64,000 bases of DNA from Rhodanobacter sp. DHG33 (GCF_014843005.1 NZ_JACYXM010000002.1:248001-312000); one strand, 5' to 3'. Shown: positions 18,597 through 29,379, counted from the stretch's first letter. A program made the numbers and translations. Notes: generated by a model not told the origin, from the letters alone.

Positions 18597-19082
18597 ATGA
18601 AGGCTGGCAAGGACAAAGTCGTCGCGCTGCATTACACGCTGCACGTGGACGGCGAAAAGGTGGAAAGCTCGCACGACAACGGCGAACCGTTGTGGATCCT
18701 GTTCGGCCACGGCCAGTTGATCCCCGGTCTGGAAAAAGCGCTGGAAGACCACGGCGCCGGCGACGAGGTCAAGGCGACGATCGCCCCGGCCGACGGCTAC
18801 GGCGAGCACCAGGAAGGCCAGACCCAGCGCGTGCCGAAGAAGTATTTCCAGAACGCCAAGCACCTCAAACCCGGCATGACCGCCGTGCTGGCGCTGAAGG
18901 AGGGCGGCCATCGCGCCGTGACGGTGCAGAAGGTCGGCATGAGCACCATCGACGTCGACCTCAACCACCCGATGGCCGGCAAGACGCTGGACTTCGACGT
19001 GAGCATCCAGGAAGTGCGCGACGCCACCGAGGAAGAAATCCAGCACGGCCACGCGCATCCGCCGGGCAGTGCGGCACACTGA
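18597..19082 (+). CDS. slyD: FKBP-type peptidyl-prolyl isomerase, SlyD family
   Basis: 161 residues. The split FKBP domain (VVALHYTLHVDGEKVESS, then GHGQLIPGLEKAL, and NHPMAGKTLDFDV at the end) flanks an insert-in-flap chaperone domain at about 70-130, the SlyD plan. E. coli SlyD has a long metal-binding tail rich in His and Cys; here only a short HGHAHPPGSAAH remains, so nickel storage is probably weaker. SlyD folds Pro-containing proteins and, in some species, helps load nickel into hydrogenase. It starts 36 bases after the MFS gene and has its own terminator. Confidence 0.93.
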   Translation: MKAGKDKVVALHYTLHVDGEKVESSHDNGEPLWILFGHGQLIPGLEKALEDHGAGDEVKATIAPADGYGEHQEGQTQRVPKKYFQNAKHLKPGMTAVLALKEGGHRAVTVQKVGMSTIDVDLNHPMAGKTLDFDVSIQEVRDATEEEIQHGHAHPPGSAAH

Positions 19083-19092
19083 GTTGAACTGG

Positions 19093-19114
19093 AACGGCGC
19101 CTTGCGGCGCCGTT
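19093..19114 (+). terminator. Terminator after slyD
   Basis: Perfect nine-base stem AACGGCGCC (19093-19101) with GGCGCCGTT (19106-19114), TTGC loop, followed by TCGTGTTG. It lies ten bases after the slyD stop. The T-tract is weak. Confidence 0.75.
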
Positions 19115-19187
19115 TCGTGTTGATGAGCCTGCTCTGCAGGGAGTAGGCAGGGTTTGAAGCCGGCTTTCCGAGCAGAGGGGAATCATC

Positions 19188-20831
19188 ATGCGTCATCGTT
19201 GTCTTGCCGCCGCCATGCTGGGCTGCGGTCTGTTGTTCTCCGTCGCCACGCTTGCGCGCGACGCCGCGCCCGCCGTGCCGGCGCATCGTTTCTTCCACGT
19301 GCAGCTGGGCAGTGCGGAGACGCAGGCGGTGTCCGGCCGGCTGCTGCTGTTCGCCATCGACGCGAAGGATGCCGAAGCCGCGGCGAAGGAACACGGCGGC
19401 GACGGCAAGGTGGACGAGGTGGACACCAGCCCGTTCTTCCCCACCCAGACGGCCGTGGCCGCGCGTGAGGTAAGCCGGCTTGCACCGGGGCAGTCGATCG
19501 ACATCGACACCGACCACACCGCGTTCCCGCAGGGCTGGTCGCAGCTGCCGGCGGGCGACTACTACGTGCAGGCGGTGCTGGACGTGCACCACGACTACAA
19601 CTACTCGGGGCGCGACGCGGGCGACCTGGTGAGCTCGGTGGTGAAGGTGCATCTGCCTGCCGCGGACATGCCCGCGCTCAGTCTCGACCAGTCCCTGCCT
19701 GCGCACGATCCGTGGCAGCTCGGCAAGCGCGCCTCGCCGGAAATGCAGGCAGCGTTGCCCGCGGCCCGCGAGCATGCGCGCGACATCGACTTCACCAGCC
19801 CCGCGCTCACCGCGTTCTGGGGACGCCCGATGCACATGCGCGGCCGCGTGCTGTTGCCGCCGGGCTACGACGCCAACGCGAAGACCACCTATCCCACCGT
19901 GTATTACACGCAGGGTTATGGCGGCAGCAACGACCGCGTGATCGGCGCGCTGGCCAGCGTCTACGCGGCGATGGCCAAGGGCGAGATGCCGCCGATGATC
20001 TGGGTGTTCCTCGACGAATCCAGCCCCACCGGCACCACGGAGTTCGCCGACTCGGTGAACAACGGACCGTGGGGCGTGGCGCTCACCACCGAGCTGATCC
20101 CGCAGCTGGAAAAGACCTACCGGATGGACGCGAAGTCCAGCGGCCGCTTCCTGCAGGGCCATTCCTCCGGCGGCTGGGCCACGCTGTGGCTGGAGACGCG
20201 CTATCCGAAGATCTTCGGCGGCACCTGGTCCACTTCGCCCGACCCCAGCGATTTCCACGACTTCACCGGCGTGGATCTCTATGCGCCGCAGGCCAACGTC
20301 TACCGCAAGGCCGATGGTTCGCCGTATCCGCTGGTGCGCGACCATGGCAAGGTGCTGGCCACCTTCCAGCAGTTCGCCCAGCTCGAGCGCGTGATGGGGC
20401 CGTACGGCGGCCAGATGGCCTCGTTCGAGTGGGTGTTCTCGCCCAAGGGCAAGGACGGCCGGCCGGAACCGATGTTCGATCGCGACACCGGCGACGTCGA
20501 CCCGGTGGTGGTGGACTACTGGCGCGACCATTACGACATCGCCTACCGCCTCGCGCACCACTGGTCCGAGCTTGCCCCCGACCTCGACGGCAAGATCCAT
20601 CTCTACGTCGGCACCGCCGACACGTTCTACCTCGACGGGGCCGCGCACAAGCTCAAGACGGTGCTGGATGGCCTGCATGCGAAATCCGACATCCGCTTCA
20701 TCCCGGACCGCACCCATTTCGACCTGTACGGCATCGGCAACGACCGCCAGGGCCTGCTGAAAGACATCAGCTGGCAGATGTACGAAGTGGCGCGGCCGCA
20801 CTCCACGCTGAAGCCGCCGACGCAACGCTGA
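19188..20831 (+). CDS. Secreted putative esterase (esterase-D-like alpha/beta hydrolase)
   Basis: 547 residues with a Sec signal ending near residue 24. The N-terminal 210 residues form a beta-rich region without a named motif; the catalytic alpha/beta-hydrolase part starts at about 215 (RVLLPPGYDANAKTTYPTVY). The nucleophile elbow GHSSGG puts the catalytic Ser at 326, and the closing RTHFDLYG near residue 515 supplies a likely His. These secreted esterase-D-family proteins cleave ester bonds in siderophores, xylan or other substrates; here it is not known which. It stands alone after slyD, about 70 bases after that gene's terminator. Confidence 0.83.
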   Translation: MRHRCLAAAMLGCGLLFSVATLARDAAPAVPAHRFFHVQLGSAETQAVSGRLLLFAIDAKDAEAAAKEHGGDGKVDEVDTSPFFPTQTAVAAREVSRLAPGQSIDIDTDHTAFPQGWSQLPAGDYYVQAVLDVHHDYNYSGRDAGDLVSSVVKVHLPAADMPALSLDQSLPAHDPWQLGKRASPEMQAALPAAREHARDIDFTSPALTAFWGRPMHMRGRVLLPPGYDANAKTTYPTVYYTQGYGGSNDRVIGALASVYAAMAKGEMPPMIWVFLDESSPTGTTEFADSVNNGPWGVALTTELIPQLEKTYRMDAKSSGRFLQGHSSGGWATLWLETRYPKIFGGTWSTSPDPSDFHDFTGVDLYAPQANVYRKADGSPYPLVRDHGKVLATFQQFAQLERVMGPYGGQMASFEWVFSPKGKDGRPEPMFDRDTGDVDPVVVDYWRDHYDIAYRLAHHWSELAPDLDGKIHLYVGTADTFYLDGAAHKLKTVLDGLHAKSDIRFIPDRTHFDLYGIGNDRQGLLKDISWQMYEVARPHSTLKPPTQR

Positions 20832-20868
20832 ACGAGCTACGGGCTTCTCATTGCATCGTCATGGTTTT

Positions 20869-20929
20869 GCTGCATAGTGGCGCCACCAACGCGGAGTTTC
20901 CCGCGTTTGGGCGCCACGATGCATGCAGC
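20869..20929 (+). repeat. Long imperfect hairpin
   Basis: Three paired blocks nest: GCTGCAT (20869-20875) with ATGCAGC (20923-20929), GTGGCGCC (20877-20884) with GGCGCCAC (20910-20917), and AACGCGG (20888-20894) with CCGCGTT (20901-20907), around loop AGTTTC. CGTTTTCG follows on the plus strand, so it may end the esterase transcript. The multi-block form is unusual for a plain terminator, and it may instead be a structured RNA or a palindromic repeat. Confidence 0.6.
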
Positions 20930-21040
20930 CGTTTTCGCCTTGCGGGGCGATGCGTGCAACGGGCGAGCGGCGCGGTGTCCTGAGGCGAGGGCAGGGCCGG
21001 CCGCCACCGAGACCACCATCGCGCAAGAAGGAGTTTGAAG

Positions 21041-21541
21041 ATGAAAGCGTCTATCGTGTTCGCCATGGCGTTTGGATGCCTGCTGGCCGTGCCTGCCGTG
21101 TATGCGCAGTCATCCGCGGCCGCTGCAACCGGTGCGTCCGCCGCGCCTGCCGGCTCCACCGGCCAGTGCAAGGACGGCAGCTATACCAGCACGGCCACCA
21201 AGCGCGGCGCCTGCAAGGGCCACAAGGGTGTGAAGGACTGGTACGCCGCCAGCAGTGCATCGTCCAAGGCGGCCGCTGCCGCCCCTGCCGCTGCCGCCGC
21301 TCCGGCCGCCGCCGCTGCCCCGGCAGCTGCTGCCGCTCCGGCTAAGAAGGCTTCCGCGGCTGCTTCCGCAACCGCTGCGCCGGGCGGTGGCCCCGGCATG
21401 GTGTGGGTCAACGACAGCAGCAAGGTCTACCACTGCCAGGGCGACAAGTGGTACGGCAAGACCAAGCACGGCGAGTACATGAGCGAAGCCGATGCCAAGG
21501 CCAAGGGCAACCATGCCGATCATGGCAAGGCCTGTTCGTAA
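21041..21541 (+). CDS. Small secreted protein with a DUF3761-like domain
   Basis: 166 residues starting at an ATG after AAGGAG; a TTG six bases earlier is unlikely. A Sec signal ends near VYAQS (residue 23). The first domain contains QCKDGSYTSTATKRGACKGH and KGVKDWY, the pattern I recall for DUF3761 proteins. Then comes an Ala/Pro low-complexity linker of about 60 residues, with PAAAAA units, and a C-terminal segment GMVWVNDSSKVYHCQGDKW that resembles a second small domain seen in related proteins. Function unknown. A good terminator follows at 21569. Confidence 0.75.
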   Translation: MKASIVFAMAFGCLLAVPAVYAQSSAAAATGASAAPAGSTGQCKDGSYTSTATKRGACKGHKGVKDWYAASSASSKAAAAAPAAAAAPAAAAAPAAAAAPAKKASAAASATAAPGGGPGMVWVNDSSKVYHCQGDKWYGKTKHGEYMSEADAKAKGNHADHGKACS

Positions 21542-21568
21542 TTCGTGACGCTGCGTCTGTGTGATGTG

Positions 21569-21594
21569 CGAAGGCCGGCGCAAGCCGGCCTTCG
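21569..21594 (+). terminator. Terminator after the DUF3761-like gene
   Basis: Perfect 11-base stem CGAAGGCCGGC (21569-21579) with GCCGGCCTTCG (21584-21594), GCAA loop, then TTTGTC. Confidence 0.88.
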
Positions 21595-21680
21595 TTTGTC
21601 TGGGTGGCAAGGACGCGTTGCCTGTGCGGACGTCCCTTGATCGGCCCTGGAGCGATGAGGGCCGGAAACGCGGCGGCGCG

Positions 21681-24128
21681 CTAACCCGGCTGGGACGGCG
21701 CTGCCGGACTGTCCTCGCCCAGCGGCGGCAGGGGCCCCAGGTTGCGCACCACCATGCTCGTCGGCGTGGACAGCGGCAGGTTCGCCGTGCGCAGGCGGGC
21801 CAGGATGTCGAACAGCATGTCGCTCTTCACCGCCGTCACGTCGCGCGGACTGCGCACGTAGGAGGTGATGCTGAAGGTCATCGAGCTCGCGTCGATCTTG
21901 TCCAGCCGCACCACCGGCGCGGGCGTGCCCAGCGTGGAGGGGTGCCCCTTCAGCGCCTCCATCATGATCTGGCGCGCGCGGTCGGCATCGGTATCCAGCG
22001 GCATCGGCAGCATGATGCGCACGCGGCCCTGCGCGCTGCCGTGGGTCACGTTGCGCACGGTCTGGGCGATCAGTTGCGAATTAGGCACGATCAGGGTCGA
22101 GCGGTCCCACAGCTGGATTTCGGTGGCGCGCACGTTGATGCGGCGGATGTCGCCTTCCACGTCGCTGGAAAGGCTCACCCAGTCGCCCACCTTCACCGGC
22201 CGTTCCACCAGCAGGATCAGGCCGCAGAAGAAGTTGGACACGATCTGCTGCAGGCCGAAACCGATGCCCACCGACAGCGCGCTGGCGATCCAGGCGATGC
22301 TCTGCAGGCTCACGTTCATCGCGGCCAGCGCCAGCGCGAACACGAACACGCCGCCCAGGTAGCCGAGCAGGGTGACCACCGAATCGCGCATGCCCGCGTC
22401 CATCGACGTGGTGGGCAACAATTGGTCGCGCAGCCAGTTCTTCAGGGCGCGCAAAGCCACCAGACCCAGCACAAACACCGCGATCGCGCCAAGTATGGTG
22501 CCGGGGCTGATGGGCAACTGGCCCAGCTTGAGTCCACTGAATAGTTGCGACGTGCGCTGCGCCAGTTCCGCGGGGCCGGCATCGAATCGCGCAAGCACCA
22601 TCGACAGCGCCACCAGAGCCAGCAGCACGCGGGTGACCCCGGTGAGTACGGTGGAAGCCTGCTCAAGCGTTTCGGAGGAGATGTCGAAGCCGGCCTGCAA
22701 ATGCTGACCGCTGCGGCCCTGGGGCGACAACAGAGTCTCGAACAGATCGCGCACCAATTGGATCAGCAGATAGAAGCTGGCAACCACCAGGCCCGTCCAC
22801 AGCATCTGCACCGCTACGAAGAAGCCCAGTGCGATAAAGCCCGTGCAGACCGACAGCCAGCACAGCACCACACTCAAGGCGGCGGCGAAGCTCAGCATGC
22901 CTACCCATAGCGGCCGGCGCGTCTTGTTGCCGGCTGCCGCATCGGCTTCGTACCGGGCCCGACGCAGGCGCAACAGCATCGAGCCGACCAATCCGCTGAT
23001 CAGCAACGCCAACAGCGCATGCAACAGCACCGTGGCCGGGAGGCTGGAGCCGATGCTTCGAACGATGTGTTCGGTGAGGCCGGTCAGCAACGCCACTCCA
23101 CCCAGTAGCCATGGATGCCAGCGCAGCCGTTGCGCCGCGATGTCCGACAGCGGCAGCAGGCGCCACGACGCGCGCTTCGCAGAGAGCAAGGCGCTGCCCA
23201 GGCCGGCCATCAGCGAGGAGATGATCACGGCGCGCATCGTCGACGTGGCCAGCTGGTCGAGGTCGGTATCCAGCGTGTCGTTCCAGTTGATGCCCAGGTG
23301 CACCAGCTTCGCGGCCACTCCGATCACCAGCGTGGTGGACAGTGCCATCACCGCCGCCATCGCGCTACGGCGCAGATGGCCGTCCGGCAGCCAGCGCGTC
23401 GCGACGAATTGCCACAAATGCTGCAGTCCCCGCCGTCCTCCAGCAAGGAGCAGCACGGCGGCGGCCACGCACAGCAGCAGAGGCGTACGGTTCGGGGGCT
23501 GCCAGGCGTCACTCAAGCCTTGGGCCCAGTTCGTGGCGAAGCGCTGGATGCGCGGCATGTCGCCCGGCAACGAGCGCGCCTGGTCCGCCCAGAACGCGTG
23601 GCCCAGTGGCGTGTCGGCACGTTCCGCCAGCCGCGCCTGGAACTGGTCGCTGAGCAGGCCGCTGATCTGTTCCACCGACTGCAAGGCGTCGAGGCCCAGC
23701 GACTTCGCCTGCACGATCTGTGCGTTGAGGTTGGTCTGCGCCTTGTCCAGTTGCCGGCGCTGCGCGGCCACCTCCGGCGCTTCCGGCGGCGCACCCTTGG
23801 CTGGTGCCGGGCCGAGCACGGTGAGCTGCGCCTGCAGCGTGCTCATCTGCGGGGCGAGGCTGTCGGCCACCGCTTTTGCCCCGGCCTGCACCTGCATGGC
23901 GCGTGCGCGGAGGTCGTTCAGCGCGGCGCTGTCGAGCTTGCCCGGCTGTGTGTTCAGCGCGGACTTCACGGTATTCAGCTGCGTGCTCAACTGCTGCAGG
24001 GTTTGCGCCGGCGTGGGGGCGGGAGCCGTGGCGTCCACGTCGGCACGTGCCCCCATGGGCGCGGCGACGAAGGCCAGGGCCAGCAGGAGGGCGGGAAGCG
24101 AGGGCAGGCGGCGCAGCAAGGTAAGCAT
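21681..24128 (-). CDS. Large MscS-family mechanosensitive channel
   Basis: 815 residues. A Sec signal (residues 1-29) leads into a periplasmic, coiled-coil-prone region of about 180 residues rich in Gln, Leu and Ala. Some ten membrane segments follow between about 215 and 620, and the MscS core lies at about 600-790. That core includes SVGIGFGLQQIVSNFFCGLI, the pore-lining helix, then LVERPVKVGDWV, and the beta domain (RRINVRATEIQLWDRSTLIV). The size and plan resemble the MscK/YbiO-type large channels that open on hypoosmotic shock. No neighbour is functionally linked; it is convergent with the DUF3761-like gene. Confidence 0.9.
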   Translation of the reverse strand: MLTLLRRLPSLPALLLALAFVAAPMGARADVDATAPAPTPAQTLQQLSTQLNTVKSALNTQPGKLDSAALNDLRARAMQVQAGAKAVADSLAPQMSTLQAQLTVLGPAPAKGAPPEAPEVAAQRRQLDKAQTNLNAQIVQAKSLGLDALQSVEQISGLLSDQFQARLAERADTPLGHAFWADQARSLPGDMPRIQRFATNWAQGLSDAWQPPNRTPLLLCVAAAVLLLAGGRRGLQHLWQFVATRWLPDGHLRRSAMAAVMALSTTLVIGVAAKLVHLGINWNDTLDTDLDQLATSTMRAVIISSLMAGLGSALLSAKRASWRLLPLSDIAAQRLRWHPWLLGGVALLTGLTEHIVRSIGSSLPATVLLHALLALLISGLVGSMLLRLRRARYEADAAAGNKTRRPLWVGMLSFAAALSVVLCWLSVCTGFIALGFFVAVQMLWTGLVVASFYLLIQLVRDLFETLLSPQGRSGQHLQAGFDISSETLEQASTVLTGVTRVLLALVALSMVLARFDAGPAELAQRTSQLFSGLKLGQLPISPGTILGAIAVFVLGLVALRALKNWLRDQLLPTTSMDAGMRDSVVTLLGYLGGVFVFALALAAMNVSLQSIAWIASALSVGIGFGLQQIVSNFFCGLILLVERPVKVGDWVSLSSDVEGDIRRINVRATEIQLWDRSTLIVPNSQLIAQTVRNVTHGSAQGRVRIMLPMPLDTDADRARQIMMEALKGHPSTLGTPAPVVRLDKIDASSMTFSITSYVRSPRDVTAVKSDMLFDILARLRTANLPLSTPTSMVVRNLGPLPPLGEDSPAAPSQPG

Positions 24129-24302
24129 TCCGGCATGATCCGGGCCGCGCCGCGAGGGGTCAACTGAAGGGTGGGCGGGGACATGGTTGGCGTTCAGGCC
24201 GAAATGTGACCGGCGCGAGTGCTACAGGACATCCCTCGTGGCTGGCGGCAGGCGGAGCCACGACCTAGCTGCAGGTCGCGCGCCGAGTACTCAGCTGCTG
24301 TT

Positions 24303-25676
24303 TCAAGGAGTCGTCGACGGGCGCAGGCCCAGCATCGTCGTCAGTGCGGCCAGCACGAGCAATGCGGCGGACAGCAGGGAAGCCATGTGCAGGCCGCGAA
24401 CGATGTCGCCGCCGGCCAGCGTGCCGAAGGCCGCCACGCCCACCGCACCGGCTGCCTGGCGCGCGGTGTTGAGCACGCCGGCAGCGAGTGCGGAGCGGGT
24501 GCGCGGCACGCTGGACAGCACGGTGGCGGTCATCGACGGCACCGCCATGCCCACGCCGACCGGGATCGGCAGCAGCCGCGCCATCAGCACGGCGTAGCGG
24601 GTCGTGGCATCCACGCCAAGCAGCAGGACGAAACCCGCTGCGCCGAGCAACAGGCCCACGGTCATCGGCATGCGCGGACCGATGCGCGAGGCAAGCCGGC
24701 CGCCCAGCACATTGGCTGCGGTGACGGCGATCATGAACGGCAGGAAGGCCACGCCAGTGGCGGAAGGCGAGTAGCCGCCCACGTGCTGGAAGTACAGGCT
24801 CAGCACGAAGATCGTCCCGTACAGCGCGAAGTTCACTACCAGTCCCACGACGGTGGCGGCAGAGAAGGCGGGGCGGCGGAACAGCCCCAAGGGCAGCATC
24901 GGCGCACGGCTGCGCGACTCGATGCACAGGAAGGCAAGTCCGGCCAGCATGCCCAGGCCCAGCAGCAACCACGTACGCGGCGCATGCCAGCTCAGGGCGC
25001 CGGCTTCGATCACCGCGCCGGTCACGCCGAGCAGCATCGCCGCCGCGCAACATTGTCCGGCTAGATCGAGACTGCCTTCGTGATGGTGGCGTGGCGTCTC
25101 GTCGAGATAGCGCCATGCCAGCGCCACGCCGAGCAGACACACCGGCAGATTGATGTAGAAGATGCTGGACCAGCCGAAACGCTCGATCAGTACGCCGCCC
25201 ACCAGCGGCCCCGCCGAGAGCGCCACGCCGCCGGCTGCGGTCCACAGGCCCATAGCGCGTGCGCGCGCCGGCGCGTCGTCGCCGCAAGCGTGGTTGAGTA
25301 CGGCCAGCGAGCATGGCATCAACAGCGCCGCGCCAAGTCCCTGCACGGCACGTGCAGCTATCAGCAGCGGCAAATTGGGCGCCAGGGCGCAGGCCAGCGA
25401 AGCGGCGCCGAATACGCCCAGCCCCAGCACGAACACGCGTCGCGCACCGAGCCTGTCGCCGAGCGCGCCGGCCGAAAGCAAAAAGGCGGCGAAGGCCAGC
25501 GTGTACGCGTCCACCACCCATTGCAGGCTGGCCATGCCGCCATGCAGCGCATGGCCGATGCGCACCAGCGCCACGTTGACGATGGACACGTCTAGTTGCA
25601 CCACCAGGAAACCGAGGCTGGTGGCGAGGATGACTAGGCCGAGTGGACGTGCGCGGTGGATGGTGGTGGCAGGCAT
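24303..25676 (-). CDS. Drug efflux MFS transporter, DHA2 (EmrB/QacA) family
   Basis: 457 residues, with about fourteen membrane segments. VQLDVSIVNVAL in segment 1 (motif D1) is the DHA2 hallmark, followed by LQWVVDAYTLAFAAFLLSAG and GALGDRLGARRVF (motif A). GLGAALLMPCSLAVL (segment 4) and GPLVGGVLIERFGW (motif C, antiporter) come next. It should export toxic compounds in exchange for protons. The ATG at 25676 is chosen for position; the ribosome site is weak. A perfect palindrome 35 bases upstream (25711-25729) may be the operator of a repressor encoded elsewhere. Confidence 0.9.
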   Translation of the reverse strand: MPATTIHRARPLGLVILATSLGFLVVQLDVSIVNVALVRIGHALHGGMASLQWVVDAYTLAFAAFLLSAGALGDRLGARRVFVLGLGVFGAASLACALAPNLPLLIAARAVQGLGAALLMPCSLAVLNHACGDDAPARARAMGLWTAAGGVALSAGPLVGGVLIERFGWSSIFYINLPVCLLGVALAWRYLDETPRHHHEGSLDLAGQCCAAAMLLGVTGAVIEAGALSWHAPRTWLLLGLGMLAGLAFLCIESRSRAPMLPLGLFRRPAFSAATVVGLVVNFALYGTIFVLSLYFQHVGGYSPSATGVAFLPFMIAVTAANVLGGRLASRIGPRMPMTVGLLLGAAGFVLLLGVDATTRYAVLMARLLPIPVGVGMAVPSMTATVLSSVPRTRSALAAGVLNTARQAAGAVGVAAFGTLAGGDIVRGLHMASLLSAALLVLAALTTMLGLRPSTTP

Positions 25677-25710
25677 GCGTGATCCCGGATGTCTGGTGCA
25701 TCTTGCGGTG

Positions 25711-25729
25711 ACCATGCTGTCAGCATGGT
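25711..25729. promoter_or_regulatory. Perfect 19-base palindrome, candidate operator
   Basis: ACCATGCTG-T-CAGCATGGT is a nine-base perfect inverted repeat with a one-base centre, the size expected for a TetR- or MarR-type dimer. It lies between the divergent efflux MFS and ABC exporter genes, closer to the MFS start. No repressor gene is adjacent. Confidence 0.55.
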
Positions 25730-25739
25730 GGCAGCAGAA

Positions 25740-25759
25740 GTTTCGCCGTGCGGCGAAAC
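25740..25759. promoter_or_regulatory. Second inverted repeat between divergent transporters
   Basis: GTTTCGCC (25740-25747) and GGCGAAAC (25752-25759) are perfect complements around GTGC. It lies eleven bases from the palindrome at 25711-25729, so it could be a second binding site or a hairpin in the leader of either gene. Confidence 0.4.
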
Positions 25760-25836
25760 GGCTTGTGCTTGCCGTGCCCTTGCGAACATGCTGTCGGGCA
25801 CCCACGCTAGTGTCCTACCCGCTTCGTGCATTCCCC

Positions 25837-27681
<1,845 letters not shown>

Positions 27682-27718
27682 GTACGGCGCGCGCTCCTCG
27701 GGGAACGCGCTGGTCCGG

Positions 27719-28159
27719 TCAGTGGACCTTGGCCAGCTTGGCCTTCAGCTCCACGCCGGACATCAGGAAGCCCACGTGGCATTCGTAGTTCTGGGCGTCG
27801 CGGTATTCATTGCCGTCGTAGTTGCTCACGATGTCGATGACGGCATTCGCGCCGGCCTTCTTCGCGTCGTCCTGCAACGCGATCAGCACCGATTGCAGCA
27901 CCCAGTCGCAGCTGACCTGGCTTCGCTTGCCGAAGCCGTTGGTCTTGCGGGAGACGTCCACGTTGTCGTCCACCACGCTGACGTCGCCGCTGGGTGCGTT
28001 GCCCGCAAGATAGAACTTCACGCTGCCGTCCAGCTTGCCGCTAGCGGTGGCGGCCTTCACGGCGTTGTCGAAAGTCAGGTGCACGATCTTGTCGGTGGCG
28101 TGGCTGGCCACGGGCGCGGCGGCGAGCAGGGCGGCGAAGGCGAGAGTCTGGATGCGCAT
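27719..28159 (-). CDS. Small secreted protein of unknown function
   Basis: 146 residues with a Sec signal ending near SHATD (residue 22). The mature domain includes the pattern SQVSCDWVLQSVLIALQDDA followed by KKAGANAVIDIVSNYDGNEY. Similar proteins in Xanthomonadales are, I believe, sometimes annotated as excinuclease subunits, which is clearly a misnomer here because there is no ATPase motif. The GANAVIDI segment resembles YbjQ/DUF74-like folds. It follows the ketoreductase gene by 31 bases on the same strand and may be read through from the pigment operon. Confidence 0.7.
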   Translation of the reverse strand: MRIQTLAFAALLAAAPVASHATDKIVHLTFDNAVKAATASGKLDGSVKFYLAGNAPSGDVSVVDDNVDVSRKTNGFGKRSQVSCDWVLQSVLIALQDDAKKAGANAVIDIVSNYDGNEYRDAQNYECHVGFLMSGVELKAKLAKVH

Positions 28160-28190
28160 GGCGTTGCTCCTTGCGGACTGGGAAAACTGC

Positions 28191-28919
28191 TCAGCACAGG
28201 CCGCCGTTGACGGCGAGCACCTGGCGGGTGATGTAGGCGGCTTCGGGACTCATCAGGAAAGCCACCGCGGCGGCCACTTCCTCCGGCGTGCCCGCGCGTT
28301 GCGCCGGGATGGCCTTGAGGATTTCCTCCACCGGCACGTCGGCGTCGAGCATGTCGGTGTCGATCAGGCCGGGCGCGACGCAGTTCACGGTGATCTTGCG
28401 CTTGGCAAGCTCCACCGCCAGCGCCTTGGCCGCGCCGATCACGCCGGCCTTCGAGGCGCTGTAATTGACCTGGCCGCGGTTGCCGATCAGGCCGGAGACC
28501 GACGTGATGCACACGATGCGTCCCGGTGCGCGGCGGCGGATCATCGGCATCGCCAGCGGATGCAGCACGTTGTAGAAGCCGTCGAGGTTGGTGCGCAGCA
28601 CCTGGTCCCAGTCTTCGTCCGCGAGCGCGGGAAACGCGCCGTCGCGGGCGAGGCCGGCATTGCACACCACGCCGTAGGGCGCGCCGTGCTGCGCCACGTC
28701 GGCTTCCAGCGCGGCGCGGCAGGCGGCGCGGTCGGCGATGTCGAATTGCAGCACGCGTGCGGCGCGCCCCATGCGCTCGATCTCCGCGCGCACGGCTTCC
28801 GCCTCGTCGCGCTTCGAACGGCAGTGCAGGACGAGGTCGTAGCCGGCCTGGGCCAGCCGCAGCGCGATCGCGCGGCCGATGCCGCGGCTGGAGCCGGTGA
28901 CGAGGATGCTGTCAGCCAT
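28191..28919 (-). CDS. 3-oxoacyl-ACP reductase of the aryl-polyene cluster (FabG-like)
   Basis: 242 residues, classical SDR: VTGSSRGIGRAIA (NADPH motif), CNAGLARDG, catalytic SVSGLIGNRGQVNYSASKAG containing Ser, Tyr and Lys, and CVAPGLIDTDM. It would reduce the 3-ketoacyl-ACP made by the ketosynthases, corresponding to ApeQ in characterised aryl-polyene clusters. Its start lies inside the preceding dehydratase gene (eight-base overlap), so it is the last clearly coupled gene of the 13.7 kb minus-strand run. Confidence 0.9.
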   Translation of the reverse strand: MADSILVTGSSRGIGRAIALRLAQAGYDLVLHCRSKRDEAEAVRAEIERMGRAARVLQFDIADRAACRAALEADVAQHGAPYGVVCNAGLARDGAFPALADEDWDQVLRTNLDGFYNVLHPLAMPMIRRRAPGRIVCITSVSGLIGNRGQVNYSASKAGVIGAAKALAVELAKRKITVNCVAPGLIDTDMLDADVPVEEILKAIPAQRAGTPEEVAAAVAFLMSPEAAYITRQVLAVNGGLC

Positions 28920-29379
28920 GGCGGGATTCCGTGTCGGATGAGGGGAACAGGGCACTGGCGTCGGGTGGGCTGAAGACCGTGAGGCGCGCTTCTGCCAGCA
29001 CGCCGGGAGCCTCGATGCGGCAGGCGAACACGCCCATGCCGCTCTCGTCGTGGAAATCGCGCCGCGCCTCGATGCGCAGCTCGGTGCCGGGGACGAATGC
29101 AGCCACATTGCAGGTGTAATGCCGCGTGCCGAGCAGGAAACCCAAACGCACCGGCGCACCGGTTTCCCTGGCTTGGCAGCCGGCCCAGGCGGCGATGGCC
29201 TGTGCCATCAGCTCCACGCCCACCCAGGCGGGCAGCGTGCCGTCGGCGTCGTGGAGCAGGCCGTCGTTCGGCACGCGGCGAGTGCAGAGCGCGTGTTCGG
29301 GTCCGTGTTCCAGCACGGCGTCCAGCAGGATCATCTCGCCGGCGTGCGGCAGCAGCTCCGCGATGGGCCACGCGGTCAT
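28912..29379 (-). CDS. Hotdog-fold dehydratase, ApeP-like
   Basis: 155 residues. It begins with ELLPHAGEMILLDAV, where the His matches the FabA/FabZ catalytic position, and continues with VGVELMAQAIAAWAGC, which keeps the Glu of that family. It should dehydrate 3-hydroxyacyl-ACP to enoyl-ACP. In characterised aryl-polyene systems two dehydratases work as a heterodimer (ApeI:ApeP); the second here is at 32763-33122. Start and stop overlap its neighbours (ATGA with the ketosynthase upstream). Confidence 0.82.
   Translation of the reverse strand: MTAWPIAELLPHAGEMILLDAVLEHGPEHALCTRRVPNDGLLHDADGTLPAWVGVELMAQAIAAWAGCQARETGAPVRLGFLLGTRHYTCNVAAFVPGTELRIEARRDFHDESGMGVFACRIEAPGVLAEARLTVFSPPDASALFPSSDTESRHG

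Noticed and set aside
27719-28159. Annotation as an excinuclease subunit
   Set aside because: The product is a 146-residue secreted protein with no ATPase or zinc-finger motif.
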